Positions 45,300-52,839 of a stretch of 64,000 nucleotides of DNA are shown here, one piece after another. The stretch covers positions 62,001 to 126,000 of the forward strand of contig NZ_JACHFD010000001.1 of the NCBI RefSeq assembly GCF_014201715.1, read 5' to 3'. The notes beneath the pieces were generated by a model. It saw only the letters and a program-made list of their open reading frames with translations, was not told the origin of the DNA and made no database searches. The position numbers and the translations under genes are program-made. The stretch comes from Haloferula luteola (lineage in GTDB: Bacteria; Verrucomicrobiota; Verrucomicrobiia; Verrucomicrobiales; Akkermansiaceae). Positions within the stretch are counted from its first letter, which is position 1. The number at the start of each line of letters is the position of its first letter.

Positions 45300-45574
45300 C
45301 GCGGGCTGACTATGGTTTGGCGATTACGGGCCGGGTCGATGCCATTGAGCCGTTGCGGCATCGCCAGGGCGTCGGCAAAGGCAGCGGGCAGCCCTACAGC
45401 TTCTGGCAACAATCGGCCTCGATCGCGATCGGCGGCGAGATGTTCGAGGTGAATTTCCGTGCTGATACCGACCCCGGCGGCGACCTGGTTCCCTTCGAGC
45501 TCGATGAAGTCGTGCGGATCCGCGTGGGCGCTCCTCGCGTCTACAACGGGAAAACCTCTTTCGACGCGGCGTAA
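45206..45574 (+). CDS. Candidate phage ssDNA-binding protein (pV-like)
   Basis: 122 residues. A disordered Pro/Thr-rich N-terminus (about 30 residues) leads to a compact beta-rich domain: LTRADYGLAITGRVDAIEPL, SIAIGGEMFEVNFRADTDPG, then LDEVVRIRVGAPRVY. That is compatible with an OB fold. Location immediately after rep, overlapping it, is where filamentous phages place the ssDNA-binding gene V product. The assignment rests on position and fold-like pattern, not on a conserved motif. Confidence 0.55.
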   Translation: MATATPTPTKPADTSNGQPNPPRAAQPGNMLTRADYGLAITGRVDAIEPLRHRQGVGKGSGQPYSFWQQSASIAIGGEMFEVNFRADTDPGGDLVPFELDEVVRIRVGAPRVYNGKTSFDAA

Positions 45575-45810
45575 TGGATTCCGTCGTTGCGCAGAAAGCG
45601 GAGGCGTCGGCCTTTGATGAATGGTGGGCCAGCGAGGCTCCTGACTTCACGGACCCTGAGCGGGCGGCTCGGCTCGCCTGGGATGCTGCGTTGTGTGCGG
45701 CTGGCTCGGCATGCCTGCAACCCGCCGAGGCGGGCCCCCTGCCTCCGAAGAACGGCAACGAGATCCATTCGGCTGTCACTCGCCTGCATTCCTGGAACTC
45801 ACGGCAGTAA
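45574..45810 (+). CDS. Small hypothetical phage protein
   Basis: 78 residues. The ATG overlaps the previous stop by one base (TAATG), so it is translationally coupled. The core ASEAPDFTDPERAARLAWDA is helical and acidic. There is no membrane segment and no recognised domain. It is the last gene before a strong terminator, closing the replication module. Confidence 0.6.
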   Translation: MDSVVAQKAEASAFDEWWASEAPDFTDPERAARLAWDAALCAAGSACLQPAEAGPLPPKNGNEIHSAVTRLHSWNSRQ

Positions 45811-45866
45811 AACCCCGGGTGGTTGCCCCGCGCCAGCGGGGCAGCCCCCGGGGTTTCCTTTCCTCG
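45810..45866 (+). terminator. Double-stem terminator after replication module
   Basis: Outer stem AAACCCCGGG (45810-45819) with CCCGGGGTTT (45847-45856) encloses an inner stem GCCCCGC (45825-45831) with GCGGGGC (45836-45842). TTTCCTTTCC follows. It separates replication from structural genes. Confidence 0.85.
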
Positions 45867-45893
45867 TTTAACAAAAACATAACTGACAAACAC

Positions 45894-46163
45894 ATGCCCT
45901 TCCTCCCCTGCGCCCGGTGCGGCGATCAAATCGAATGCGATCAAGAGGATTACGATTTGGCGAATGATCCTGAAGCCTTCCTTGGTGGGTGCGGGACCAT
46001 CTGTGCGTCCTGCGCTGAAGAGCGGGATGCCGACGTTTGTACGACATGTGCCGTAGAGCGCGAGGAGTGCAGCGAGTGCGGGGAAATGTTCGTTCCTGGT
46101 CAGCTGTGGAACGGGCAATTCAGGGACAAGTGCAACGACTGCATCGAGGCGGAATACAACTGA
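45894..46163 (+). CDS. Cysteine-rich zinc-ribbon-like phage protein
   Basis: 89 residues from the ATG at 45894. Five CxxC pairs are visible: CARC, CASC, CTTC, CSEC and CNDC, spaced as for two or three zinc ribbons, with acidic residues between (DQEDYDLANDPEAF). There is no membrane segment. It could bind nucleic acid or act as a small regulator. It sits between the replication terminator and the coat genes. The longer upstream frame crosses the terminator and is rejected. Confidence 0.65.
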   Translation: MPFLPCARCGDQIECDQEDYDLANDPEAFLGGCGTICASCAEERDADVCTTCAVEREECSECGEMFVPGQLWNGQFRDKCNDCIEAEYN

Positions 46164-46260
46164 GCCCGATAGGCACACGCCAAAGATTTTCACCCTTTCC
46201 CCACTGAGTTCTTGGAGCCGCGGCCCTGGGTTCCATGGGAAAACCAAGACGCAAAACAAC

Positions 46261-46362
46261 ATGGATTGGATCGCATTTTCCGCTGCCGCTGGGGCGATGG
46301 TCACCGCGTCGGCCATCATCATCGTTCAGTCAACGGTGAGGCGGGCAATCGATTCAATCTGA
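46261..46362 (+). CDS. 33-residue membrane protein, minor coat candidate
   Basis: A short open frame, MDWIAFSAAAGAMVTASAII followed by IVQSTVRRAIDSI. It has an acidic start, one hydrophobic helix (about 4-22) and a basic end (RR), the layout of filamentous-phage coat proteins pVII/pIX and of coat proteins without a signal peptide. It lies directly before the 43-residue major coat candidate. It is too short for routine gene calling. SD is weak. Confidence 0.6.
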   Translation: MDWIAFSAAAGAMVTASAIIIVQSTVRRAIDSI

Positions 46363-46376
46363 TCCACTACAAAGCA

Positions 46377-46508
46377 ATGGACGAAGCCATCACCACCGCC
46401 ATCACTTCCCTTACCGGCACTGTGACCGGGATCGGAACGGCAGCCATGGCCCTTGTCGTCGCGTTCGCCATCTGGCGCAACGTCCGCAAGGCCGGTAACA
46501 AGGTGTAA
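46377..46508 (+). CDS. Major coat protein candidate (pVIII-like)
   Basis: 43 residues: acidic, amphipathic N-terminus (MDEAITTAITSLTG), a hydrophobic membrane helix (about 19-32, GIGTAAMALVVAFA) and a basic C-terminus (WRNVRKAGNK) to face the DNA. Length and charge pattern match Pf3-type major coat proteins, which also lack a signal peptide. A rho-independent terminator follows eight bases later, as after gene VIII in Ff phages, which boosts coat expression. Confidence 0.78.
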   Translation: MDEAITTAITSLTGTVTGIGTAAMALVVAFAIWRNVRKAGNKV

Positions 46509-46515
46509 ACCGTTG

Positions 46516-46547
46516 GCCCCTCTTCGGGAGACCGGAGAGGGGCTTTT
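46516..46547 (+). terminator. Terminator after the major coat candidate
   Basis: Stem GCCCCTCT (46516-46523) with AGAGGGGC (46536-46543), followed by TTTT. It is the equivalent of the central terminator behind gene VIII in filamentous phages. Confidence 0.82.
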
Positions 46548-46564
46548 GTAGTCATCCCCTCCCC

Positions 46565-48079
46565 ATGCATGGATCCTCAACAATTCGCGGAAATCGTAGC
46601 GCACTTGGAAGCGCTGCAGGAAATCGGATCGATCACGGCCGGACTCATGGTCGGCGGGTTCTTGGGTATTTTGCTCTCGCGTTGGGTTGGCTGAACTTCG
46701 CCCAATCTGCCGAGTTCAATCACTCGGCGCCGCACGCGACGATCAACGCCACAGTTGGGCGCAGTGTGGTCACCACAGGGAGCGGGACCTTTGAATATAG
46801 TTTCAACGGTTCGACCTGGGTCACAAAGACGGCGGGTGCGTTCATCGGTGAGGAGTTCAAGAGCAGTGGCTACACCTATTGGTACGGCACCTTCAAGGAG
46901 ACGCAGGAGATTCCGATGAACACTGTTAGTCCGATGTATTCCTCCATTTGGACGGTTTGGGTTCGTCGGTCTTCCGGCCACGATTCCGTGGTCTTTGACG
47001 TTACATTGGACGATTCCACCGTGAACTATAAGGGCGGCTCAAGTGGTGGTAGCGCTCCTCACTTTGTTTTAGATCCGGTCACGATTGACCTGGGCGCGGA
47101 TGCGTCGGCTCCAATCACGGTTGATGATCCGTATTTTCAGGAGCCCGAGCCGAGTCCCTGGGAGAAGTTTTGGGGCAAGGACATCACTGTCCCCATCGTC
47201 TCTGAGCCTGGGCAAGATTACGTTGAAATTGAGATCGGCGGGAAAACCTACCAATTCCCGGTCGAGCCATCCGGGAGCGATGAGTATGGATCGCTCGCCT
47301 ACGTGACGCTCCCGATCCCTGAAGGCTGGGACGGCACTGCGACGATTGACGGGGTCACGGGGCAATTTGCCCCGAACATCATTTCCACGGGCAATGAGAC
47401 CATGCCCTACATCCTCAATCCCTACGCCGGATCTAGTAGCAGCCTCCCAACAGGCATGTCTTGGGGTGTGGTCGATCTCCCTGAGGGAATGACGCGGGGC
47501 GGCGTGGTCCCCCTCCCCGATGGCATGACTCGAGTTGATTTTGGGGCATCCACTGGCGGTTGGCTCCCGGTGATCCTGGGCAACTCGAACGGCTCCACGA
47601 CGGTGCACAATCAATCCATGGATCAGATTGTTTCCTCCTCGGTGTCTGGAACAGTGACCAGCTCAGGAGGCTCGACAAGTGGCGGCAGTGTTTCCAATTC
47701 AGGTTCGAACTCGTCAGCTTCGACGGGCTCCACCGGTCTTGAAGATTTGGAAGAACAGGCGATCGATGCAGGCTCAGCGGCAGGCTTTAATGGCGGCGGA
47801 GATGAGGAAGGCCCGAACGAATCGCTCCAAGGCATCGCCGGTCAGTGGGAGACGATCAAGTCTCAGATTCAAGGCAAGTTTGGCGGGTTTGCTCCATTGG
47901 CAACTGGAGGCCTTCCGACTCAATCGAATCTCACTTTGAATCTCGACTTCGGCCGTTTCGGCTCTCGGCAACTGGTGATCGATCTGACCGCAACCCCCTT
48001 CCCCACCATTCGCTCCCTCTCCCTGGTCATCCTCACCTTTCACGCTGCCTGGTTCTTCATCCGATGGATTAAGGTCTAA
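46565..48079 (+). CDS. Attachment/adsorption protein (pIII-like minor coat)
   Basis: Up to 504 residues. A signal sequence is embedded at about residues 30-48 (GRRVLGYFALALGWLNFAQS). Two beta-rich N-terminal regions follow (HATINATVGRSVVTTGSGTF; DYVEIEIGGKTYQFPVEPSG), then a Gly/Ser-rich linker (SSGGSTSGGSVSNSGSNSSA) and a C-terminal membrane anchor (SLSLVILTFHAAWFFIRW) with a short basic tail. This receptor domain-linker-anchor layout is that of pIII, which binds the host pilus or receptor at the virion tip. The true start is uncertain: the only in-frame ATG gives a long arginine-rich leader and overlaps the 41-residue frame. Confidence 0.75.
   Translation: MHGSSTIRGNRSALGSAAGNRIDHGRTHGRRVLGYFALALGWLNFAQSAEFNHSAPHATINATVGRSVVTTGSGTFEYSFNGSTWVTKTAGAFIGEEFKSSGYTYWYGTFKETQEIPMNTVSPMYSSIWTVWVRRSSGHDSVVFDVTLDDSTVNYKGGSSGGSAPHFVLDPVTIDLGADASAPITVDDPYFQEPEPSPWEKFWGKDITVPIVSEPGQDYVEIEIGGKTYQFPVEPSGSDEYGSLAYVTLPIPEGWDGTATIDGVTGQFAPNIISTGNETMPYILNPYAGSSSSLPTGMSWGVVDLPEGMTRGGVVPLPDGMTRVDFGASTGGWLPVILGNSNGSTTVHNQSMDQIVSSSVSGTVTSSGGSTSGGSVSNSGSNSSASTGSTGLEDLEEQAIDAGSAAGFNGGGDEEGPNESLQGIAGQWETIKSQIQGKFGGFAPLATGGLPTQSNLTLNLDFGRFGSRQLVIDLTATPFPTIRSLSLVILTFHAAWFFIRWIKV
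46569..46694 (+). CDS. 41-residue membrane protein, minor coat candidate (nested)
   Basis: An open frame beginning MDPQQFAEIVAHLEALQEIG has an acidic amphipathic segment, one hydrophobic helix (about 20-36, SITAGLMVGGFLGILLS) and a terminal RWVG. It overlaps the start of the pIII-like gene in a different frame. Composition and size resemble pIX/pVII. Only one of the two overlapping frames may be used in the first 130 bases, or both; the coat-like pattern makes this one credible. Confidence 0.5.
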   Translation: MDPQQFAEIVAHLEALQEIGSITAGLMVGGFLGILLSRWVG

Positions 48080-48093
48080 TTGCACCTCTTCTA

Positions 48094-48432
48094 ATGGCGT
48101 CTCCTACTATTTTTTGGCTCAATAACACCGCAAAGGTGCTTGGGAAGATGGTCCCTCTTATCGGGACCATTTTCGGTTGGTTTGTGTGGGTCAATGACCT
48201 GGGCGAGAGAATCATCGCTGGCGGTCTGAATTTCATCATCGATCGCTTGGACGCGATCGACACAACAGCCTTTTCTAATGCCTCCTTCGCCTCTGTGGCA
48301 GGGATCGGCATTGCCAATGCGGTCTTCCCCCTGAGCGAAGCCATCACGATGTGGAGTGCTCTCTTTACGGCGATGCTGGCAATCATCGTCATTCGCTGGG
48401 TCAAATCCTTCATTCCGACCGTCTCCAACTGA
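48094..48432 (+). CDS. Minor coat protein (pVI-like), three membrane helices
   Basis: 112 residues with three hydrophobic helices: MVPLIGTIFGWFVWVNDLG, a middle amphipathic/hydrophobic one (FASVAGIGIANAVFPLSEAI) and MWSALFTAMLAIIVIRWVKS with a basic end. Size, topology and position between the pIII-like and Zot genes match gene VI. It would sit at the virion tip with pIII. It ends directly before the zot ATG, with no gap. Confidence 0.72.
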   Translation: MASPTIFWLNNTAKVLGKMVPLIGTIFGWFVWVNDLGERIIAGGLNFIIDRLDAIDTTAFSNASFASVAGIGIANAVFPLSEAITMWSALFTAMLAIIVIRWVKSFIPTVSN

Positions 48433-49170
48433 ATGATCCAGTTCGTTACAGGAACTCTTGGAGCCGGGAAAACTTTCCATTCCATGCGTCTCCTCATGGA
48501 GGGCTTGGCCGGGGGGAAAACGGTCGTTACCAATATCGACGTTGACCGGGAGAAGGTCTTTCGGCGTGTCGCGATCCATCACCGGCGGAAGCTTGAGGAA
48601 GACCAACTGCGCGTCATCGACGTAGAAGAGACTCCGGATTGGGAATCAGAAATTCCCTATGGCGAAGCCGAGGGAACCGTCTTGGTCGTGATGGACGAGG
48701 CACACCTCTTCTACAACTCTCGCGACTGGGCCGAGACGGCTTCGAAGCACAAGCGGCTTTTGTCCTTTCTCACGCAGTCCCGGAAAGCCGGCGTCGATGT
48801 GATTTGGATCACTCAGAGCGGCGGGAACGTGGACAAGCAATTCCGCGAGCTGGCTGAGTGGCAATTGGCAATCGTCAACGCGAGGCACCTTCCCTTGGGC
48901 TGGCTCGGCGCGGTTCCGTGGCAAGCCTACATCGTCAAGCGGATCTCCGTTTCCGGCGGCTACGTCGTGAAGAAGTCTTGGCACTCCTATGATTCCTGGA
49001 TCAAGGGCACCTACCGGACGCAAGCGCTTCTAGACTCGACAATGCGCGGCCTTGCCGAGCGAGCCGAATGGCTCGGCTTAAGAAAGCTCTCCAAAGTGGG
49101 ACTCTTGGAGCAAGCCCGGCTTCGTTGGCTCGATTGGTGGCCGCAAATTCGAACCAAGTTTGCCAAATGA
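48433..49170 (+). CDS. zot: Zot/pI-like phage assembly ATPase
   Basis: 245 residues. Walker A is GTLGAGKT (residues 7-14) and Walker B is VLVVMDEA (83-90), followed by HLFYNSRDW and FLTQSRKAGVDVIWITQS, which is the characteristic sensor segment of the Zot/FtsK-like family. It drives extrusion of the virion through the inner membrane. Typical pI proteins continue into a membrane helix and periplasmic domain; here the protein stops before one, and the next gene, overlapping by four bases, opens with a hydrophobic helix. Confidence 0.9.
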   Translation: MIQFVTGTLGAGKTFHSMRLLMEGLAGGKTVVTNIDVDREKVFRRVAIHHRRKLEEDQLRVIDVEETPDWESEIPYGEAEGTVLVVMDEAHLFYNSRDWAETASKHKRLLSFLTQSRKAGVDVIWITQSGGNVDKQFRELAEWQLAIVNARHLPLGWLGAVPWQAYIVKRISVSGGYVVKKSWHSYDSWIKGTYRTQALLDSTMRGLAERAEWLGLRKLSKVGLLEQARLRWLDWWPQIRTKFAK

Positions 49171-50369
49171 GGTTCTTTCTTATCCTGATTGGGCTCGGGC
49201 TGGCGGGTTGGTATGGCTGGCGGTCGGTGAAGTCGGCGTTGTCGTTCGAGTCGGCAAAGGAGGTCATCCAGAAGGTGGAGGATCAAACTCAGCCGCAAAA
49301 GAAGCCCCGCAAGCCGATCGAGAACGGAATAGCCTCAGGGATCCGGCAGAGCCTGGGCACGGACAAGGAACAAGCCCCCTTTTACGCTCGAACGGTTCGC
49401 TTTGAGAATCGGCCGGCACCTGCCGTCGAGATGCTCTCTCAGCTGGCAACCGTTGGCGTCAATGCATTCGCTGACTCGGTCACGCGCTCGATCGTGCTCA
49501 CCGGCCCGGGCGACCGGGTCGAGGCCATCGCTCTTGCCCTGGAGAGCGGCGATTGGGTTCCCGGTTCCTGCGGGTGCCAAGCATTTGCGGTGTACGTCTC
49601 CAGGAAGGCCGAGAAGGGTTTCGATCTAGTGGCTGCACTTTCGGCCGTGGGAGGTCACAAGACGACGGCATCCATCGGCGGCGGCGATGTGGTGGTCACG
49701 CTGGGGCTGGATGAAGTGGTGGCCGCTCTCCAGGTCATTGCCGATGGCGAGGCGGTCGACGTGATCCAGCGGCCCCACGTGCGGCTTCTGGACGGAGTTC
49801 CGGCGCGTGTTGAAGCGATTGAGGAAGTTCCGGTTCCTTCGACCGTCGTCTCTCAGGGCATCGCGCAAACCTCCATCGAGTTCCGCAAGGTTGGCCTGCA
49901 GCTGACGGTGGAACCCGTGTTCCTGGGCGGCGATCGCGTGCGCCTGTCGATCCGACAGGAAAACGGGCTTCTTGGCTCGCCGGTCGAGATCGAGGGCAAT
50001 GATATCCCCGTGATTCAGACTCAGGCAGTGGAATCCGGAGTTGAGCTCACCGTTGGCCAGTCGGTTGTCCTGGGAGGAATGAGGACTTACCGGAAGACGC
50101 TTTCGCGTGGCCTTCTGCGCAACGTGGAGAGCGTTGAAGAGGGAGCCTTGTATGTGATTCTCTCGACGTTCTCAGACGCTCCACGGGCGACGCTGCCGGT
50201 TCCTGACGCCTCCGGCCCGCTCGAAGGTCCAGAATGGTTTGAAGACGACTCCAGCGGCCCCCTTCCCTCCCCTGCGGATTGGATCGATGGGGAGCTGTTG
50301 CCCCGAAAGGGTTGGGAAGAAGAAGAGCGTGAGTTGATTCGCTCGAAGCTTGGCCATCCTGCAAAGTGA
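49167..50369 (+). CDS. Phage-encoded secretin (pIV-like)
   Basis: 400 residues from the ATG overlapping zot. An N-terminal hydrophobic segment (FFLILIGLGLAGWYGW) acts as signal or anchor. The N-domain region (FENRPAPAVEMLSQLATVGV, SVTRSIVLTGPGDRVEAIAL) matches secretin N1-type folds. The secretin core has VGLQLTVEPVFLGGDRVRLS and QAVESGVELTVGQSVVLGG, the signature strands. pIV forms the outer-membrane exit pore. Having its own secretin frees the phage from host type II/IV secretins. The C-terminal 60 residues are acidic and Pro-rich. Confidence 0.85.
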   Translation: MRFFLILIGLGLAGWYGWRSVKSALSFESAKEVIQKVEDQTQPQKKPRKPIENGIASGIRQSLGTDKEQAPFYARTVRFENRPAPAVEMLSQLATVGVNAFADSVTRSIVLTGPGDRVEAIALALESGDWVPGSCGCQAFAVYVSRKAEKGFDLVAALSAVGGHKTTASIGGGDVVVTLGLDEVVAALQVIADGEAVDVIQRPHVRLLDGVPARVEAIEEVPVPSTVVSQGIAQTSIEFRKVGLQLTVEPVFLGGDRVRLSIRQENGLLGSPVEIEGNDIPVIQTQAVESGVELTVGQSVVLGGMRTYRKTLSRGLLRNVESVEEGALYVILSTFSDAPRATLPVPDASGPLEGPEWFEDDSSGPLPSPADWIDGELLPRKGWEEEERELIRSKLGHPAK

Positions 50370-50563
50370 GGAAAATTCTCTGCACCTGTCGGCTTCCTCG
50401 ATCAAAGTGGCCTGACCCATGGCCTGATGGGATGCTTTGCCGGAAGTGTCGGGGAAATCGTGGTGTTGCGAAGCCCTGGGAATTATCAGCGGCTCGGTCG
50501 CTTGTGCGCTCGGTAATGGCTGCTCGTGCTCGTATCTTGGTGGACAGAATGAAAAAAAGCTAA
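50366..50563 (+). CDS. Small Cys-containing phage protein
   Basis: 65 residues from a GTG overlapping the secretin stop by four bases. CTCRLP and CRKCRG provide a possible zinc site, and the C-terminal half is basic (LVRSVMAARARILVDRMKKS). It resembles a small nucleic-acid-binding or regulatory protein. Coupling to the secretin gene is the main evidence. Confidence 0.5.
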   Translation: MRKILCTCRLPRSKWPDPWPDGMLCRKCRGNRGVAKPWELSAARSLVRSVMAARARILVDRMKKS

Positions 50564-50675
50564 AAATCAATTGATTTGAATAACCTGAACTCAATGCCAC
50601 CCTTCGCACCGCAACGGCACAGAACGCCCTCACCCCCCTGATCTTTAGTTGCTTGTCACCAGAAACAAAATCAGC

Positions 50676-50813
50676 ATGAACTTTGACGTGGTTTCGATTT
50701 TTGATCCACAATGGCCCACCGTAAATTTACTGATTATTTTTATAGGAGTTGTCATTATTTCATATTGGATTGCGTCAGAAATTAGGCACTGGCGATCCCG
50801 AAGAAAGAAATGA
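50676..50813 (+). CDS. 45-residue membrane protein, phage element
   Basis: An open frame, MNFDVVSIFDPQWPTVNLLI and then a membrane helix (IIFIGVVIISYWIA) with a basic end (RHWRSRRKK). It is coat-like in topology, but lies after the secretin in AT-rich DNA. It could be a holin-like, immunity or second minor coat protein. There is no SD. Confidence 0.4.
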   Translation: MNFDVVSIFDPQWPTVNLLIIFIGVVIISYWIASEIRHWRSRRKK

Positions 50814-50973
50814 ATTGAAAATCAGATCGTTATGCGATTGGCATGATGAAAATTATTCAGAAATAGGGATTTTCCACACGCGTCTTCGCGTTATTTCTCA
50901 GAGAATTCGCGTAAATCGGGCGATTAATATTGCTCGGAAGTCGGGCGTTATATTTTATCCGGCCGCCTCCTAG
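50749..50973 (+). CDS. Possible small phage protein overlapping the 45-residue frame
   Basis: 74 residues. The part beyond the overlap (KIRSLCDWHDENYSEIGIFH, then RLRVISQRIRVNRAINIARK) has protein-like composition in AT-rich DNA and ends 43 bases before a terminator. Only the position and composition support it, and the start is unclear. Confidence 0.3.
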   Translation: MSLFHIGLRQKLGTGDPEERNELKIRSLCDWHDENYSEIGIFHTRLRVISQRIRVNRAINIARKSGVIFYPAAS

Positions 50974-51015
50974 CAGGCTACATACATCGTTCCCCCGAGC
51001 TGCATGTAAACCAGC

Positions 51016-51080
51016 GGCTCCTGCTCTCGACGCTCGAACACCCCCAAAGGTTCACTAGCAACGGGAGCAGGAGCCTTTTT
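51016..51080 (+). terminator. Long-stem terminator of the phage late operon
   Basis: Stem GGCTCCTGCTC (51016-51026) with GAGCAGGAGCC (51065-51075) and five T after it. The loop is 38 bases. It closes the transcript that carries the structural and assembly genes. Confidence 0.7.
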
Positions 51081-51246
51081 CGTCTTTTTGGCTTCTCATT
51101 GATGCCCAATGTGGTCTCCTGAAATCGCTTACAGTTTAAGGGAAGGCCACAACGATTATTTGTGACTTGCCAAGCTAAGATCTCCACCAACTTCACCAAA
51201 AAACCCTTCAAAATTGGCGAGTTGGTGGGGATCGATCTCTTCAAAT

Positions 51247-52026
51247 ATTTTACATGGCTGCGGGAGGCCGACTTGTCACTTCTTCGGAAGATAGGTGAAC
51301 TGAGTATTAGGCATTGAGAGCTTACGACTGCCCGCGTAGAAGGCGTTACCTCCCTAGTCCACCGATATTCGGGTACAGGAAATTGGTGACTAACCTGGGA
51401 TGGTGTGTGTAGGGGTGTGGCGAAAGAGACTTCGTCACACCCCGATCACGAAAGAAAAAATGCGAGGTCCCCTTCCAGGCCTCCCTCCACCAATGAATCC
51501 ACCCGAGCTACTTCAGGTCATAGGGATCTGATTTTTAAGCGTTTACCGCTAATTCGGAGGAGATGAAATCTTGTTCATCAACTTGATTTGCACGGTGAGC
51601 TTTTAAAATCACCCATGTTCAAAATCAGAAAACCTTGAACAATCGGCCCGTTATGGTCGATTGTTCAGACAATGCAGATTGCGAAGTGGAGCCGAGAGTC
51701 CCTGGGGGGGGATTCCGTCTCAAGCGCCAATGTTTGCGCCGCTGTAACTCTGCAGGACTCCACATGCATTGACGTCGGGGGACGTCAGACACTGTGGGCG
51801 GGCTCGGCGTCTCTTAGACGTCGGGCCCGTTAAATTTGCGGATTTCCCCCCAATTGAGGGGGTTGGCCTTTGTTGTTCGTTGGATGACAGTGATATCCAT
51901 GGGAGGCCAGTCGTCTCGACGTTGGTCTGCTTCGGCCGCTCAGGAGCGAAGCAGCCCCCCTAATCTTCGGGTGAGAAGTCCGGGGGCTCCCATCAGCCAA
52001 TCCCACTACGATAAGTTGCAGTTAAC
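51247..52026. other. Non-coding interval in the phage element, with a strong hairpin
   Basis: I see no gene I can support in these 780 bases. They contain a 13-base stem (51412-51424 with 51431-51443, one G-T pair) whose left arm begins with GGGGTGTGGCG, repeated at 43310. Poly-G/C tracts follow at 51706 and 51846. An intergenic region with hairpins after the late genes is where filamentous phages keep packaging and origin signals. Confidence 0.4.
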
Positions 52027-52359
52027 ATGAAATCTCTAGATCTTGATTGGGACCATGTATCGTCCTTTAATGTGATAGTAACAATAAGAAGTGGCCTTGG
52101 GAATCATTCCGTTGAATCGACTCACTTTTTTTCGGAAAAAGACGTGCTTCCTCTGAGAATAAAATGCTTAAATTCACGCTGCGAGGATGGCGGCTTCGAT
52201 CCTAAGGAACTAATTCAAGGAGCTCTAGTAGCTAACAATGGAAAGATTGACATCAATCAATCGATTGATTGCGGAGGGATAATTCAGATTCTCAGCAAGG
52301 AATCTAAGTCATGCGGTTGCAAGTGTATTGTTGTCGGAAGGATCGTCACCAAGGGGTGA
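52027..52359 (+). CDS. Hypothetical cargo protein, phage element
   Basis: 110 residues, AT-rich. The sequence has LDWDHVSSFNVIVTIRSGLG and a CxC-rich end (IQGALVANNGKIDIN; SCGCKCIVVGRIV), with cysteines at CLNSRC and CGCKC spaced as in a zinc-binding domain. There is no signal peptide. It does not resemble phage structural proteins, and its codon use differs from the core. Function unknown; it could be a moron gene. Confidence 0.5.
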   Translation: MKSLDLDWDHVSSFNVIVTIRSGLGNHSVESTHFFSEKDVLPLRIKCLNSRCEDGGFDPKELIQGALVANNGKIDINQSIDCGGIIQILSKESKSCGCKCIVVGRIVTKG

Positions 52360-52464
52360 GAGACCCCTTATATCCTGGTTAGTTCATTCGGGCGAAGCCT
52401 CGGATCAAGTGACTTTTGGGCCGTGAAACCAACGATCGGGGCTGGCCCATTCAAAGTGGGGGTT

Positions 52465-52562
52465 TGGGGGAGAGCATTTCCCCCAGCCGCCGGAGGCTGA
52501 ATGCTTGGGGGGTCTAGGGGGTTCTCCCCCATGCGGGGGAGTTTGAGGGGGCGGGCCCCCTC
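52465..52562. repeat. Three GC-rich hairpins in tandem
   Basis: TGGGGGA/TCCCCCA (52465-52471 with 52479-52485), CTCCCCC/GGGGGAG (52524-52530 with 52535-52541) and GAGGGGGC/GCCCCCTC (52545-52552 with 52555-52562). G runs lie between them. The cluster is not followed by T runs, so it does not look like terminators. Confidence 0.5.
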
Positions 52563-52605
52563 GAGGGTTTGCGGGCCCGATCTGGCGACCGGACCCGTAT
52601 TACGG

Positions 52606-52839
52606 TTAGAGTTGGAAGTGATGCACCTCCCCTTGGGCTTCGAACAAGTGCCCCTGCTCGATGGATTTGAGGACTTTCACTGCCCCAAACGCTCTAACGG
52701 GGAAAGCCCTGCAGGCGTCGACGACGGTGTAATCGGCCCAAAGATAGTGCTCATTTTCGACGACGGCTTTCAGTTCGATGGCTGAGGCGTCGGTGTAGAT
52801 GTTGGCGAGGGCGGCTTGAATTCGGTCTACGAGGTTCAT
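52606..52839 (-). CDS. Small hypothetical protein, minus strand of phage element
   Basis: 77 residues from the ATG at 52839 (MNLVDRIQAALANIYTDASA), the only clear minus-strand gene in the element. The sequence is coherent (IELKAVVENEHYLWADYTVV, then ACRAFPVRAFGAVKVLKSIE) and GC-rich. Position opposite to the main operon, next to the right-end regulator, would suit a repressor or immunity protein, but there is no HTH. Upstream 389 bases to 53228 hold no other gene. Confidence 0.5.
   Translation of the reverse strand: MNLVDRIQAALANIYTDASAIELKAVVENEHYLWADYTVVDACRAFPVRAFGAVKVLKSIEQGHLFEAQGEVHHFQL

Noticed and set aside
51016-51075. tRNA-like fold on the minus strand
   Set aside because: The paired ends form an 11-base stem followed by a T run on the plus strand; no anticodon or T-arm with correct spacing, so it is a terminator.
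50978-51244. 88-codon minus-strand frame
   Set aside because: It runs through the terminator hairpin and has no start signal or family pattern.
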